From NCBI GenBank assembly GCA_016861045.1, contig BOKP01000001.1:123529-187528 (forward strand): a stretch of 64,000 nt of DNA, written 5' to 3'. Position 1 is the first letter of the stretch. Every line of letters begins with the position of its first letter. Shown here in pieces: positions 43,509-52,167 of this stretch. The notes beneath the pieces were generated by a model. That model saw only the letters and a program-made list of their open reading frames with translations. It searched no databases and had not been told where the DNA came from. The position numbers were made by a program, and so were the translations under genes. The stretch is from Actinomycetes bacterium (GTDB lineage Bacteria; Actinomycetota; Thermoleophilia; Solirubrobacterales; 70-9).

Positions 43509-44479
43509 GCCGGCGCCCGGTCGCGGTCGCGGGCGTCGGCGTCCCGCCCCGCCGCCACCGGCGCGCCGCCGAGGCGCGCCGAGCGGCGGGCGGCGTCGAG
43601 CACCCGCATCACGCGGGCTCCCTCGGCGGCGGTCCCCAGCTCGCCGGCCGGCTCCCCGGCGACGGCCGCGGCGAACAGCTCCAGCTCCTCGGCCACCGAC
43701 CCGGCGAGGGCGTCGGGTCCACGGCGGAGGCGGCCGGCGACGAGCCCGAGGGCGCCGCCGAGACGCCGCGAGGCGACGACGCCGTCCCCGTCGCGGACCA
43801 CGACCGTCTCGCGGTGGATCGCGGCGGTCGAGCAGCGCAGCTCGCAGGTCCCCCGCGAGGTCGCGAGCCGAAGCGCCGCCCGGTCGGGGCCGGCGAGCTC
43901 GCAAGATGCCTCAAGCGGCTCGGCCGCGGTCAGCCACAGCGCCAGGTCGACGAGGTGGCTGCCGAGGTCGAGCAGCGCGTCGTCGCGAACGCTGATCGCA
44001 TCCCACGATGCGCGCCGGTAGTCGATGCGGGCCCGGACCGTGAGCCCGCCCGACCGCGGGATCCGCTCCCGGAGGCCGCGGCCGAGCAGGAGCCGCCGGT
44101 TAAACGCGATCGCCGGCGCCGGCGACAGCGCCGCGAGCCGCTCGGCCTCGCGGGCGCAGGCGGCGGGCGGCTTCTCGACCAGACAGGGGAGCCCCCGCTC
44201 GCCCGCGGCCGTCGCGGCCTCGACGTGGGTCTCGACCGGCGAGGCGATGACGACCGCGTCGATCGCGGGCCCGGCGAGGAGCTCCGCGACCGTCGCGAAG
44301 GTCGCCGGCGCGGGACCCTGGCCGGCGCTCGCCGCGATCGTCGTGCGGCGTCGCGGGGACGGGTCGCAGGCGGAGACGAGCTCGAGCCGGCCGGACCGCG
44401 CGATCGCCGGCGCGTAGGCGCGCTCGGCGAGCCGGCCGCAGCCGACGAGGCCGAGCCGGAGGCGCTCGCCGGCGCTCAC
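43505..44479 (-). CDS. Gfo/Idh/MocA-family oxidoreductase
   Basis: 324 residues. The N-terminal Rossmann motif LGLVGCGRLAERAYAPAI is followed by DAVVIASPVETHVEAATAA and the family motif CLVEKPPAACAREAE (EKP). IDYRRASWDAISVRDDALLDLGSHLVDLALWL contains the D...H catalytic region. Such enzymes oxidise or reduce sugar-nucleotide carbons. It is encoded between a glycosyltransferase and the phosphodiesterase-like gene with four-base overlaps both ways, so it probably modifies the sugar used in this pathway. Confidence 0.88.
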   Translation of the reverse strand: MSAGERLRLGLVGCGRLAERAYAPAIARSGRLELVSACDPSPRRRTTIAASAGQGPAPATFATVAELLAGPAIDAVVIASPVETHVEAATAAGERGLPCLVEKPPAACAREAERLAALSPAPAIAFNRRLLLGRGLRERIPRSGGLTVRARIDYRRASWDAISVRDDALLDLGSHLVDLALWLTAAEPLEASCELAGPDRAALRLATSRGTCELRCSTAAIHRETVVVRDGDGVVASRRLGGALGLVAGRLRRGPDALAGSVAEELELFAAAVAGEPAGELGTAAEGARVMRVLDAARRSARLGGAPVAAGRDADARDRDRAPA

Positions 44480-45447
44480 GACAGCGGCCCCCCACCGGGC
44501 TTGAGCCGGTGCTGGACGAGGGCGACCGGCACGGCGCTCGCCGCCGCGGTCTCGTGGGCGACCTGGAGGAGGAGGCCGAAGGCCGCGAGCCCGGGCCCGC
44601 CGCGCTCCGCGAGCAGCCGCAGCAGGTCCCGGTTGAGGCCGGCGACGGCGGCCAGCGCCGCCGCCGCGGCGAGCGGGCGGCGCGCGAGCAGGGCGCCGGC
44701 GCACAGCGTCGAGAGCGCGGCGCTGAGCCGCCGCGAGAACGTGAGGTTCAGAGTCGGCGGCGCGCCCCGACCGCTCTCGATCAGCAGCCGCGCCCAGGGC
44801 CGGGCCCGCCGCAGGTGGTCGTCGCGAAGCATCGATCGCAGCGTCCAGCGCTTCAGGTGCCGGCCCTGGATCGCGGGATCGAGCACGATCCGCGCCCCGC
44901 CCGCCCGCAGCCGCATCCCCAGCTCGATGTCCTCGACCGAAGGGGAGCGAAAGCGCAGGGGGTCGAAGCCGCCGACGGCCCGAAAGCGGTCGCCGCGGAC
45001 GGCGCCGAGGCCGGCCCAGAAGGTCTCGGCCTCTCCCGCCGAGGTGGCGTGGACGTGGTGGTGGAGGAGGTTCCGGTAGCGCGAGACCGGGCTCGGGTGG
45101 GCGGGATCGCGGTCGTAGGCTCCGAACACGGCGTCGGGGGCATCCGGGCCGCCGAGGGCGGCGCGGAGCCGGGCGATGGCGTCGGGCCCGACGACGACGT
45201 CGGCGTCGACGAAGACGAGGAGCTCGCCGCGGGCCCGCTCGGCGCCGAGGTTCCGCGCCAGGGCCGGACCGGCGCCGGCCGGCTCGCGCTGGACGATCAG
45301 CTCGTCGCCGGCCTCGAGCTGCGCCTCGATCGCGGCGCGGGCCGCGGGAAGGGTCGGCGGATCGTCGGTGGCTGGGACGACGACGCTGACCGAGGGCTCC
45401 GCGACGGTCGCGGGGCCTTGCGTAGACTGCGGCGCCGAATCCCACAT
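44476..45447 (-). CDS. GT2-family glycosyltransferase with C-terminal membrane region
   Basis: 323 residues. PSVSVVVPATDDPPTLPAAR begins the GT-A fold; ARNLGAERARGELLVFVDAD has the DxD-type motif; RSPSVEDIELGMRLRAGG is the acidic acceptor loop (ED). The C-terminal 90 residues have hydrophobic stretches (LSTLCAGALLARRPLAAAAAL and others), suggesting membrane association. It is the first gene of a three-gene operon. Its ATG lies next to the iron-box-like palindrome at 45447-45461. A later start is possible because no ribosome-binding site is seen. Confidence 0.85.
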   Translation of the reverse strand: MWDSAPQSTQGPATVAEPSVSVVVPATDDPPTLPAARAAIEAQLEAGDELIVQREPAGAGPALARNLGAERARGELLVFVDADVVVGPDAIARLRAALGGPDAPDAVFGAYDRDPAHPSPVSRYRNLLHHHVHATSAGEAETFWAGLGAVRGDRFRAVGGFDPLRFRSPSVEDIELGMRLRAGGARIVLDPAIQGRHLKRWTLRSMLRDDHLRRARPWARLLIESGRGAPPTLNLTFSRRLSAALSTLCAGALLARRPLAAAAALAAVAGLNRDLLRLLAERGGPGLAAFGLLLQVAHETAAASAVPVALVQHRLKPGGGPLS

Positions 45448-45461
45448 TAGGTATGCCTAAC
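45447..45461. promoter_or_regulatory. DtxR/IdeR-like iron box between divergent genes
   Basis: TTAGGTATGCCTAAC contains the inverted repeat TTAGG-N4-CCTAA. Extended to 19 bases it matches the classical DtxR/IdeR consensus at 14 of 19 positions. It covers the space between the starts of the GT2 operon (45447) and the flavoprotein gene (45453), so one bound repressor could close both. A near-identical site is at 48394-48409. Confidence 0.65.
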
Positions 45462-47012
45462 TCAATCAGATCGAAGACCGTCGCGGTGCTCGGCGCGGGG
45501 CCGGCGGGCCTCACCGCCGCCTACCTGCTCGCGCGCGCGGGCAGGCCCGTGGTCGTCTTCGAGGCGGAGGCGGCGGTCGGCGGGATCGCCCGCACCGAGG
45601 TGCGCGACGGCTACCGGTTCGACCTCGGCGGCCACCGGTTCTTCACCAAGAGCGTCGAGGTCTCGCGCCTCTGGCGCGAGGTGCTCGGCGCCGAGCTCGT
45701 CCGGCGGCCGCGGCTGTCGCGGATCTACTGGCGCGGGCGGTTCATCGACTACCCGCTGCGCGCGGCCGACGTCGTCGCCAAGGTCGGGGCCGGGGAGCTG
45801 GCCCTCTGCCTGGCGTCCTACATCGCCGCGATCCCGCGCCGGGCACGAACCGCGGAGACCTTCGAGCAGTGGGTGACGGCGCGATTCGGACGGCGGCTCT
45901 TCCGGCACTTCTTCGAGTCCTACACCGAGAAGGTCTGGGGGGTGCCGACGAGCGAGATCAGGGCCGAGTGGGCGGCCCAGCGGATCCGCGGCCTCTCGTT
46001 CCTGCGGGCGGCGCGGTCGGCGCTGCCGGGGCCGCTCGGCGGCCCCGGCGAGGTCCGCAGCCTGATCGACGAGTTCCTCTACCCGCGCTTCGGCCCGGGC
46101 CAGATGTGGGAGACGATGGCCGACGAGGTGATCGCGGCCGGCGGCGAGCTGCGGCTGCGGACGCCGGTGGAGGCGATCGAGCTCGCGGACGGGTCGCTCG
46201 CCGCGGTCCATGCCGGCGGCGAGCGGCTCGCCGCGGCGGCCGCGATCTCCTCGCTGCCGCTGTCGGAGGCCGTCCGGATCACGACCCCGGCCGCTCCCGG
46301 TCCGGTCGCCGCCGCCGCCGCCGGGCTCCGCCACCGCGACTTCATGACGGTCGCCCTGATCGTCGACGGCGAGGACCCCTTCCCCGACAACTGGATCTAC
46401 GTCCACGATCCGGGCGTGCGCGTCGGCCGGATCCAGAACTTCCGGGCCTGGTCGGAGGAGATGGTCCCCGAGCCCGGCCGCGCCTGCCTCGGGATGGAGT
46501 ACTTCTGCTTCGCCGGCGACCGGCTCTGGTCGGCCGACGACCGGGAGCTGGTCGCGCTCGCCGCGCGCGAGCTCGACCAGCTCGGGCTTGTGGCCGCCGA
46601 GCGGGTTCGCGGCGGCCACGTCGTCCGCGTTCCCCGCGCCTACCCGATCTACGACGGCGAGTACGCCGGCCGGGTGGCGACGATCCGCGCCTGGCTCGAC
46701 GGGGTTCCCGGCCTGCAGCAGGTCGGCCGCAACGGCCTGCACCGCTACAACAACTCCGACCACTCGATGCTGACGGCGATCCGCGCCGTCGAGAACCTCG
46801 ACGGCGCCGACCACGACCTCTGGAGCATCAACGTCGAGAGCGCCTACCACGAGGCCGGCGTCCGCTCCGAGCCCGAGCAGCCCTACCGCAACCCGCCGCC
46901 GGCCCCGGCGCCGGAGCCGGAGCCGGCGGCGAGCCGGCTCGGCGCCGCCGCACCGATCGCCGTGGCGGACCTGTTGCCGCTGCTGGCGGCGGTCGCGCAG
47001 TCGATCGCGTAG
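45453..47012 (+). CDS. FAD-dependent amine-oxidase/UDP-galactopyranose-mutase-like protein
   Basis: 519 residues. The dinucleotide fold is VAVLGAGPAGLTAAYLLARA with VVFEAEAAVGGIARTEV. DLGGHRFFTKSVEVSRLWRE and the later ESYTEKVWGVPTSEIRAEWA are typical of flavoproteins near UDP-galactopyranose mutase (NAD_binding_8/amino-oxidase superfamily). The C-terminal GLHRYNNSDHSMLTAI region is conserved in these. It probably acts on a nucleotide sugar in glycan assembly; redox or non-redox action cannot be told. The Pro/Ala-rich tail overlaps the convergent gene by 130 bases. The start lies inside the iron box. Confidence 0.8.
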   Translation: MPNSIRSKTVAVLGAGPAGLTAAYLLARAGRPVVVFEAEAAVGGIARTEVRDGYRFDLGGHRFFTKSVEVSRLWREVLGAELVRRPRLSRIYWRGRFIDYPLRAADVVAKVGAGELALCLASYIAAIPRRARTAETFEQWVTARFGRRLFRHFFESYTEKVWGVPTSEIRAEWAAQRIRGLSFLRAARSALPGPLGGPGEVRSLIDEFLYPRFGPGQMWETMADEVIAAGGELRLRTPVEAIELADGSLAAVHAGGERLAAAAAISSLPLSEAVRITTPAAPGPVAAAAAGLRHRDFMTVALIVDGEDPFPDNWIYVHDPGVRVGRIQNFRAWSEEMVPEPGRACLGMEYFCFAGDRLWSADDRELVALAARELDQLGLVAAERVRGGHVVRVPRAYPIYDGEYAGRVATIRAWLDGVPGLQQVGRNGLHRYNNSDHSMLTAIRAVENLDGADHDLWSINVESAYHEAGVRSEPEQPYRNPPPAPAPEPEPAASRLGAAAPIAVADLLPLLAAVAQSIA

Positions 47013-48364
47013 GCCGCCCAGCCGCCGGCGGTCGCGAGCGGGGTCGGGAGGCGGGCCGGGCTCGCGATGGCTCCGGCATCGGGGTCGGCGAGGAAGAGGA
47101 CCGGCCCGGGACCGATCCCGGACGGTGCGCTCGCCGTCGTCACCGATTCGACCGGCAGGCCGAGCTCCCAGGCCGCCTTCGTCTCGGCGAGGAACCAGCT
47201 CACCTCGACCCTCCCGCAGCCTTCGACGGGCGCGTCGCCGATCGTCGCGAGGAGCCGGTCGAGCCCGCCCAGACGATCGTCGTAGGCGCGGATCGAGTCC
47301 GCCTGCGCGGGGGCGTCTGCGACCCGGGCCGCAGCCTGGCCGGCGCCGAGCGCGAGCAGGGCCGCGCCGGCGAGCGCCGGCGCCCGCCCGCCCGCGGTCG
47401 CCCGCGCGGCGGCATCGAGGCGGCCGGCGCCGGCGCCGGCCAGGGCCGTGACGAGGGCCGCCGCCGGCAGCAGGAAGCGCGGCAGGCCCGGATAGCCGGC
47501 CGCCGCCATCGCGGCGACGACGGCGAAGGCGACGGCGACGGCCACCGCGAGGGCGGCGGGGCGGGGGTCGCCCTGTCGCCGGCCCGCGACGACCGCGTAG
47601 CCGGCGAGCGGCCAGGCGGCCCAAAGCGGCATCGTCAACCCCCTCCAGATCGCCTCGAGCCCCTCGCCGGGGCCGAGGTCGCCGGCCTGGCGGGCCTGCC
47701 CGGCCCCGGTGAGCGCGTCGCCGGCGCCGATCAGGTCGGGGGCGAGCCAGAGGACGAGGGCCCCCACGAGGGCCGCGGCGGCCAGCGTCGCCTCCCGCTT
47801 TCGCTCGCGCCGCCACGACCAGGCCGCCAGCAGCGCCAGCACGGCCAGCGTCTCCGGGCGGATCAGGCCGGCGAGGGCGAGCAGGGCCGCGGCGCCGCCC
47901 CAGCGGCCGTCGAGGCCGCGGTCGGCGGCGGCGAGCAGGAGCGCGGCGGCGAGCGGCTCCGCCATCCCGATCGCGAACTGGCGGGAGAGCGGGGTGAACG
48001 AGTCGGCGATGAGCAGCGCGGAGAGCGCCGCGACGGCCGCGGCGACGGCCGCTGCGCGACGGCCCGCACCCGCCGGCAGCAGCCGCGTCGCAAGCCGCCC
48101 GGCGAGCAGGGGCATCGCGATCGCCCCCGCCCGCGCGATCAGGAGCCAGCCGAGCTCGGCCGCGTCGTCTCCGAGCAGGGTCAGCGGGGCGGCGGCGAAC
48201 GAGGTCAACGGCTTCCAGGCGGGTCCGGCGCCGGTGGCGAGGTCGAAGGCGGCCAGCTCACGCCCGCGGACGAGCCAGCCGAAGGCGTCGAACGCGGGCT
48301 CGGCCGGCAGCGCCGGCAGCGTCGCGGCGGCCAGCGCGAGGGCGATCAGGAGCAGGCGTGCCAT
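46883..48364 (-). CDS. GT-C-like multi-membrane-spanning protein
   Basis: 493 residues with about ten membrane segments. The first periplasmic loop has acidic residues (EPAFDAFGWLVRGRELAAFD), a feature of GT-C glycosyltransferases that use polyprenyl-phosphate sugars. GLIRPETLAVLALLAAWSWR and AGYPGLPRFLLPAAALVTAL follow. A soluble C-terminal part contains CGRVEVSWFLAETKAAWELG. The family assignment is by architecture. Its last 130 bases are antisense to the end of the flavoprotein gene. It starts 30 bases from the second iron box. Confidence 0.7.
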   Translation of the reverse strand: MARLLLIALALAAATLPALPAEPAFDAFGWLVRGRELAAFDLATGAGPAWKPLTSFAAAPLTLLGDDAAELGWLLIARAGAIAMPLLAGRLATRLLPAGAGRRAAAVAAAVAALSALLIADSFTPLSRQFAIGMAEPLAAALLLAAADRGLDGRWGGAAALLALAGLIRPETLAVLALLAAWSWRRERKREATLAAAALVGALVLWLAPDLIGAGDALTGAGQARQAGDLGPGEGLEAIWRGLTMPLWAAWPLAGYAVVAGRRQGDPRPAALAVAVAVAFAVVAAMAAAGYPGLPRFLLPAAALVTALAGAGAGRLDAAARATAGGRAPALAGAALLALGAGQAAARVADAPAQADSIRAYDDRLGGLDRLLATIGDAPVEGCGRVEVSWFLAETKAAWELGLPVESVTTASAPSGIGPGPVLFLADPDAGAIASPARLPTPLATAGGWAAYAIDCATAASSGNRSATAIGAAAPSRLAAGSGSGAGAGGGLR

Positions 48365-48393
48365 GGCGGGATTCGCAATACTCCCTGATCCCC

Positions 48394-48409
48394 GTTAGGG
48401 ATACCTAAC
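48394..48409. promoter_or_regulatory. DtxR/IdeR-like iron box before the ferric-iron transporter
   Basis: GTTAGG-GATA-CCTAAC is a perfect inverted repeat. Its reverse strand, TTAGGTATCCCTAAC, is 14/15 identical to the site at 45447-45461. It ends one base before the ATG of the iron-binding protein and lies 30 bases above the divergent GT-C gene. Confidence 0.7.
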
Positions 48410-48410
48410 C

Positions 48411-49448
48411 ATGCCCTGGCCCCAGACCCTCATCGCAGCGATTCTCGCCGCCCTGCTCGCCGCCGCCGGCGCGGGCTGCGGCGAGGAGGGCGAGTCGGGG
48501 GCCGGAGATCCGGACGCCCCCTCGGGGGCGGAGGGGATAACGGTCTACTCGGGCCGGATCCCGCCCGAGATCGGGCCGCTGATCGACCTCTACGAGCAGC
48601 GGAGCGGCAAGGACATCGAGGTCCGCTTCGGCGAGACCGCGGCGCTCGCCGCGCAGATCGTCGAGGAGGGCGAGAACTCCCCCGCCGACGTCTTCTTCGC
48701 CCAGGACGCGGGGGCGCTCGGCGCGATCGAGGCCGAGGGCCGGTTCGAGCAACTCCCGGCGGCGACGCTGGAGCGCGTCCCGGCGCGGTTCCGCTCGCGT
48801 GCGGGGGAGTGGGTCGGAACCTCGGGCCGCGCGCGCGTGATCGCCTACGGCGAGGACGTCGATCCCGATGATCTCCCCGACTCGGTCCTCGACCTGACCG
48901 GCGAGGAGTGGCAGGGACGGGTCGGATGGGCCCCGATCAACGGGTCCTTCCAGGCGTTCATCACCGCCATGCGGCTGACCGAGGGCGAGGACGTCGCCCG
49001 CGATTTCGTCGAGGGCATGCTGGCGAACGGGGTCCAGCCGTACGAGAACAACATCGCGATCCGCGATGCGATCGCCGCCGGCGAGATCGACGTCGGCCTG
49101 ATCAACCACTACTACGTCGCCCAGGCGAAGGCCGAGGACCCCGACTACCCGGTCGAGATCCACTTCCCCCCGAACGACCTCGGCTCGATGGTCAACGTCG
49201 CCGGCGCCGGCGTCCTCGCCGGCTCCGACCAGGTCGGGGAGGCCGAGGCGTTCGTCGACTTCCTCCTCTCCCGCGAGGCTCAGGAGTTCTTCGCGGGCTC
49301 GACCGAGGAGTACCCGCTGATCGACGGCGTCGCGCCCGATCGGTCGCTGATCCCGCTCGACGAGATCCCGCATCCCGCCCTCGATCTCTCGCGGATCGAC
49401 GACCTCGAGGGCACGCTCGAGCTCCTGCAGTCGAGCGGGGCGCTCTGA
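48411..49448 (+). CDS. fbpA: Fe(3+) ABC transporter substrate-binding lipoprotein
   Basis: 345 residues. The signal peptide ends in a lipobox-like AAAGAGC (Cys about residue 23). ITVYSGRIPPEIGPLIDLYE and ADVFFAQDAGALGAI are typical of FbpA/SfuA ferric-binding proteins. LINHYYVAQAKA carries the tandem tyrosines that bind Fe3+ in this family. It captures ferric iron outside the membrane and delivers it to the permease encoded next. An iron-box palindrome sits directly before the ATG, so repression by iron is likely. Confidence 0.92.
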   Translation: MPWPQTLIAAILAALLAAAGAGCGEEGESGAGDPDAPSGAEGITVYSGRIPPEIGPLIDLYEQRSGKDIEVRFGETAALAAQIVEEGENSPADVFFAQDAGALGAIEAEGRFEQLPAATLERVPARFRSRAGEWVGTSGRARVIAYGEDVDPDDLPDSVLDLTGEEWQGRVGWAPINGSFQAFITAMRLTEGEDVARDFVEGMLANGVQPYENNIAIRDAIAAGEIDVGLINHYYVAQAKAEDPDYPVEIHFPPNDLGSMVNVAGAGVLAGSDQVGEAEAFVDFLLSREAQEFFAGSTEEYPLIDGVAPDRSLIPLDEIPHPALDLSRIDDLEGTLELLQSSGAL

Positions 49449-51049
49449 GCCCGGGGGCTCCCGCGATCCTCGCCCGCGCCCTCGGAGCCAACCGCCCGCC
49501 GGCCCCGCTGCTCGTGGCGGGATCCGTGGTCGCCGCCGTGGCGGCGCTCCCGGCCGCCTACCTCGTGATCGTCTGCGCCGACGACGTCGGCGCCACCGTC
49601 GAGACGATCCTGCGCTCGCGGACGCTGGAGATGACGCTGCGCAGCGCCGGCCTCGCCGCGGCGGTGACCGCGACCACGGTCGCGGTCGCGGTCCCGCTCG
49701 CGTTCCTGACGACGCGGACGACGCTGCCGGGCGCCCGGGCCTGGGCGACGCTGCTGAGCCTGCCGATCGTGATCCCGAGCTACGTCGGCGCCTACACCTA
49801 CGTGGCGGCGCTCGGCCCCAGCGGCATGCTCCAGGACCTGCTGGAGCCGCTCGGCATCGAGCGGCTCCCCGGGATCTACGGGTTCGGCGGCGCCTGGCTG
49901 GTGCTGTCCCTCTTCACCTACCCGCTCGTCCTGATCACCGTCCGCAGCGCGATCGTCCGGCTCGATCCGCGGCTCGAGGAGGCGGCGCTGGTCGCGGGCC
50001 GCTCCCGGCCCGAGGTCTTCCGGACGGTCACGCTGCCGCAGCTCAGGCCCGCGATCGGCGCCGGCGGCCTGCTCGTCGCCCTCTACGTCCTCAGCGACTT
50101 CGGCGCGGTCTCGCTGCTCCGGTTCCAGTCGTTCACCCGCGAGATCTACATCTCCTTCCAGTCGAGCTTCGACCGCGGCGCGACGGCCGCGCTCGGGCTC
50201 GTCCTCGTCGCCCTGACGCTGGCGCTGCTCGCCCTCTACACGAGGACGCGACGCCAGGGCGGCTACTACCGGTCCTCGCCGGGCGCGGCGCGGCCGCCGC
50301 GCCCGGCCCCGCTCGGCCGCTGGCGATGGCCGGCGATCGGCGCCTGCTCGCTGCTCGCGGCGCTCGCCCTCGCGCTGCCGCTCGGGGTCCTTCTCTACTG
50401 GGCCGGCAAGGGGATCGGGGATGCGGTCGACTGGGGCTCGGTCGGGACGGCCGCCTGGCACTCGCTGCTCGCCGGGGGGCTGGCGGCGGCGGTGGCGGCG
50501 GTGGCGGCGATCACGATCTCGCTTCTGACCGTCCGCTATCCGAGCCCGGCCTCGCGCCTGCTCGAGCGGGCCGGCTACGCCGGCTATGCCCTGCCCGGGA
50601 TCGTCGTCGCGCTGGCCCTCGTCTTCTTCGGCACCCGGATCGCGCTGCCCCTCTACCAGACGCTGGCGATGCTCGTCGTCGCGCTGGCGATCCACTTCCT
50701 GCCGCTCGCGATCGCCGCGATCAGCGCCTCGCTGCTGCAGGTGCCGCCGCGGCTCGAGGAAGCGGCCCGCACGCTCGGCCGCGGACCCGTGGCGACGTTC
50801 GCGACCGTGACCGGGCCGCTGGCGGCGCCGGGGGTCGCCGCCGGCGCCGCCCTCGTGCTGCTCTACGCCGTCAAGGAGCTGCCGGCGACGCTGCTTCTCG
50901 CCCCGGCCGAGTTTCAGACGCTGGCCACGCAGGTCTGGACCGAGACGACCTTCGGCCAGTACGGCGGGGCGGCGATCCCGGCGCTGGTCCTGGTCCTCGT
51001 CGCCGCGCCGCCCCTCTACCTTCTCAGTGGCGAGGCCGTGCACGAGTGA
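49445..51049 (+). CDS. fbpB: Fe(3+) ABC transporter permease, probable CTG start
   Basis: 534 residues with about 12 membrane segments, in two homologous halves, as in FbpB/SfuB. Each half has an EAA loop: PRLEEAALVAGRSRPEVFRT and PRLEEAARTLGRGPVATFAT. It is the channel for ferric iron. No ATG, GTG or TTG is in frame before the first membrane segment. CTG at 49445 overlaps the fbpA stop as CTGA, with a GGGG-type ribosome-binding sequence just upstream. A GTG at 49514 would start inside the first segment. The next gene overlaps as GTGA. Confidence 0.88.
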   Translation: MSPGAPAILARALGANRPPAPLLVAGSVVAAVAALPAAYLVIVCADDVGATVETILRSRTLEMTLRSAGLAAAVTATTVAVAVPLAFLTTRTTLPGARAWATLLSLPIVIPSYVGAYTYVAALGPSGMLQDLLEPLGIERLPGIYGFGGAWLVLSLFTYPLVLITVRSAIVRLDPRLEEAALVAGRSRPEVFRTVTLPQLRPAIGAGGLLVALYVLSDFGAVSLLRFQSFTREIYISFQSSFDRGATAALGLVLVALTLALLALYTRTRRQGGYYRSSPGAARPPRPAPLGRWRWPAIGACSLLAALALALPLGVLLYWAGKGIGDAVDWGSVGTAAWHSLLAGGLAAAVAAVAAITISLLTVRYPSPASRLLERAGYAGYALPGIVVALALVFFGTRIALPLYQTLAMLVVALAIHFLPLAIAAISASLLQVPPRLEEAARTLGRGPVATFATVTGPLAAPGVAAGAALVLLYAVKELPATLLLAPAEFQTLATQVWTETTFGQYGGAAIPALVLVLVAAPPLYLLSGEAVHE

Positions 51050-52164
51050 GCGGAATCGAGTCGAGACCGGTCGGGGTGGATGCCCTCGAGGAGCCGACGG
51101 AGCCGGAGACGGTGCTGCGGGTCGTCGGCCTGGCGAAGTCCTTCGGCGAGATCCGCGCCCTCGGCGGCGTCTCGCTCGAGCTCCGCCGCGGCGAGCTCTG
51201 CGCGCTGATCGGCCCGAGCGGTTGCGGGAAGACGACCCTGCTGCGGCTGATCGCCGGGCTCGAGCGGCCCGACGCGGGCTCGATCGAGCTCCAGGGAGCG
51301 CTGATCAGCGGCGCCGGCGTCGACCTCGCGCCGCAGCGGCGCCGGATCGGGATGGTCTTCCAGGACTTCGCGCTGTTCCCGCACCTCGACGTCGGCGCCA
51401 ACGTCGCCTACGGGCTCGGCCGGCGCGCCGGGGAGCGCCGGGTCGAGGAGATGCTGGCACTGGTCGGCCTCGCCGGGGCCGCGAGGCGGCCCGTCCACGA
51501 GCTGTCCGGCGGCCAGCAGCAGCGCGTCGCCCTCGCTCGCGCGCTCGCCCCGAGCCCGGAGCTGATCCTGCTCGACGAGCCCTTCTCCAACCTCGATGCC
51601 TCCCTGCGCCAGCAGATGCGCGACGAGGTCCGGGCGATCATCCTCCAGGCCGGCGTCACGGCGCTGTTCGTGACCCACGACCAGGAGGAGGCGCTCAGCA
51701 TCAGCGACCGCGTCGCGGTCATCAGGGACGGCAGGATCGTCCAGCTCGGAACCCCCGAGGAGGTCTACTCGCGGCCGACCGACCGCTGGGCGGCGGAGTT
51801 CCTCGGCGAGATCGAGGTCCTCCCCGGCGAGGCGGAGGGGGTGTGGGCGACATGCGAGCTCGGCACCGTCCCGGTCCGCGAGCCGATCGACGGGGACGTC
51901 GGCGTCATGCTCCGCCCGGAGGCGATCGCCCTCGACACGAAGGGGCCGCCCGACGGCAGGCCGTCCGTCGTCGCCGAGGTCGTCTCCCGGCGCTACTTCG
52001 GACACGATCAGCTCGTCGAGGTCGAGTTGCCCTCGCGGGTCCGCGTCCACTGCCGCTGCCTCGGGCTGCCCGCCTGGCACCCCGGCGATCGGGTCCGCGT
52101 CTGGCTCGACGGCCCGGCGATGGTCGTGCCCGACGGCCCCACGGTGACGCGCGAGCCCCGCTGA
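51046..52164 (+). CDS. fbpC: Fe(3+) ABC transporter ATP-binding protein
   Basis: 372 residues. Walker A GPSGCGKTT, signature LSGGQQQRVALARAL, Walker B LILLDEPFSNLD and the H-loop FVTHDQEE are present, followed by a C-terminal regulatory TOBE-like domain (GVMLRPEAIALDT). It powers ferric iron import with the two preceding genes. The GTG start overlaps the permease stop. It ends three bases before the stop of a convergent gene. Confidence 0.93.
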   Translation: MSGIESRPVGVDALEEPTEPETVLRVVGLAKSFGEIRALGGVSLELRRGELCALIGPSGCGKTTLLRLIAGLERPDAGSIELQGALISGAGVDLAPQRRRIGMVFQDFALFPHLDVGANVAYGLGRRAGERRVEEMLALVGLAGAARRPVHELSGGQQQRVALARALAPSPELILLDEPFSNLDASLRQQMRDEVRAIILQAGVTALFVTHDQEEALSISDRVAVIRDGRIVQLGTPEEVYSRPTDRWAAEFLGEIEVLPGEAEGVWATCELGTVPVREPIDGDVGVMLRPEAIALDTKGPPDGRPSVVAEVVSRRYFGHDQLVEVELPSRVRVHCRCLGLPAWHPGDRVRVWLDGPAMVVPDGPTVTREPR

Positions 52165-52167
52165 AGG

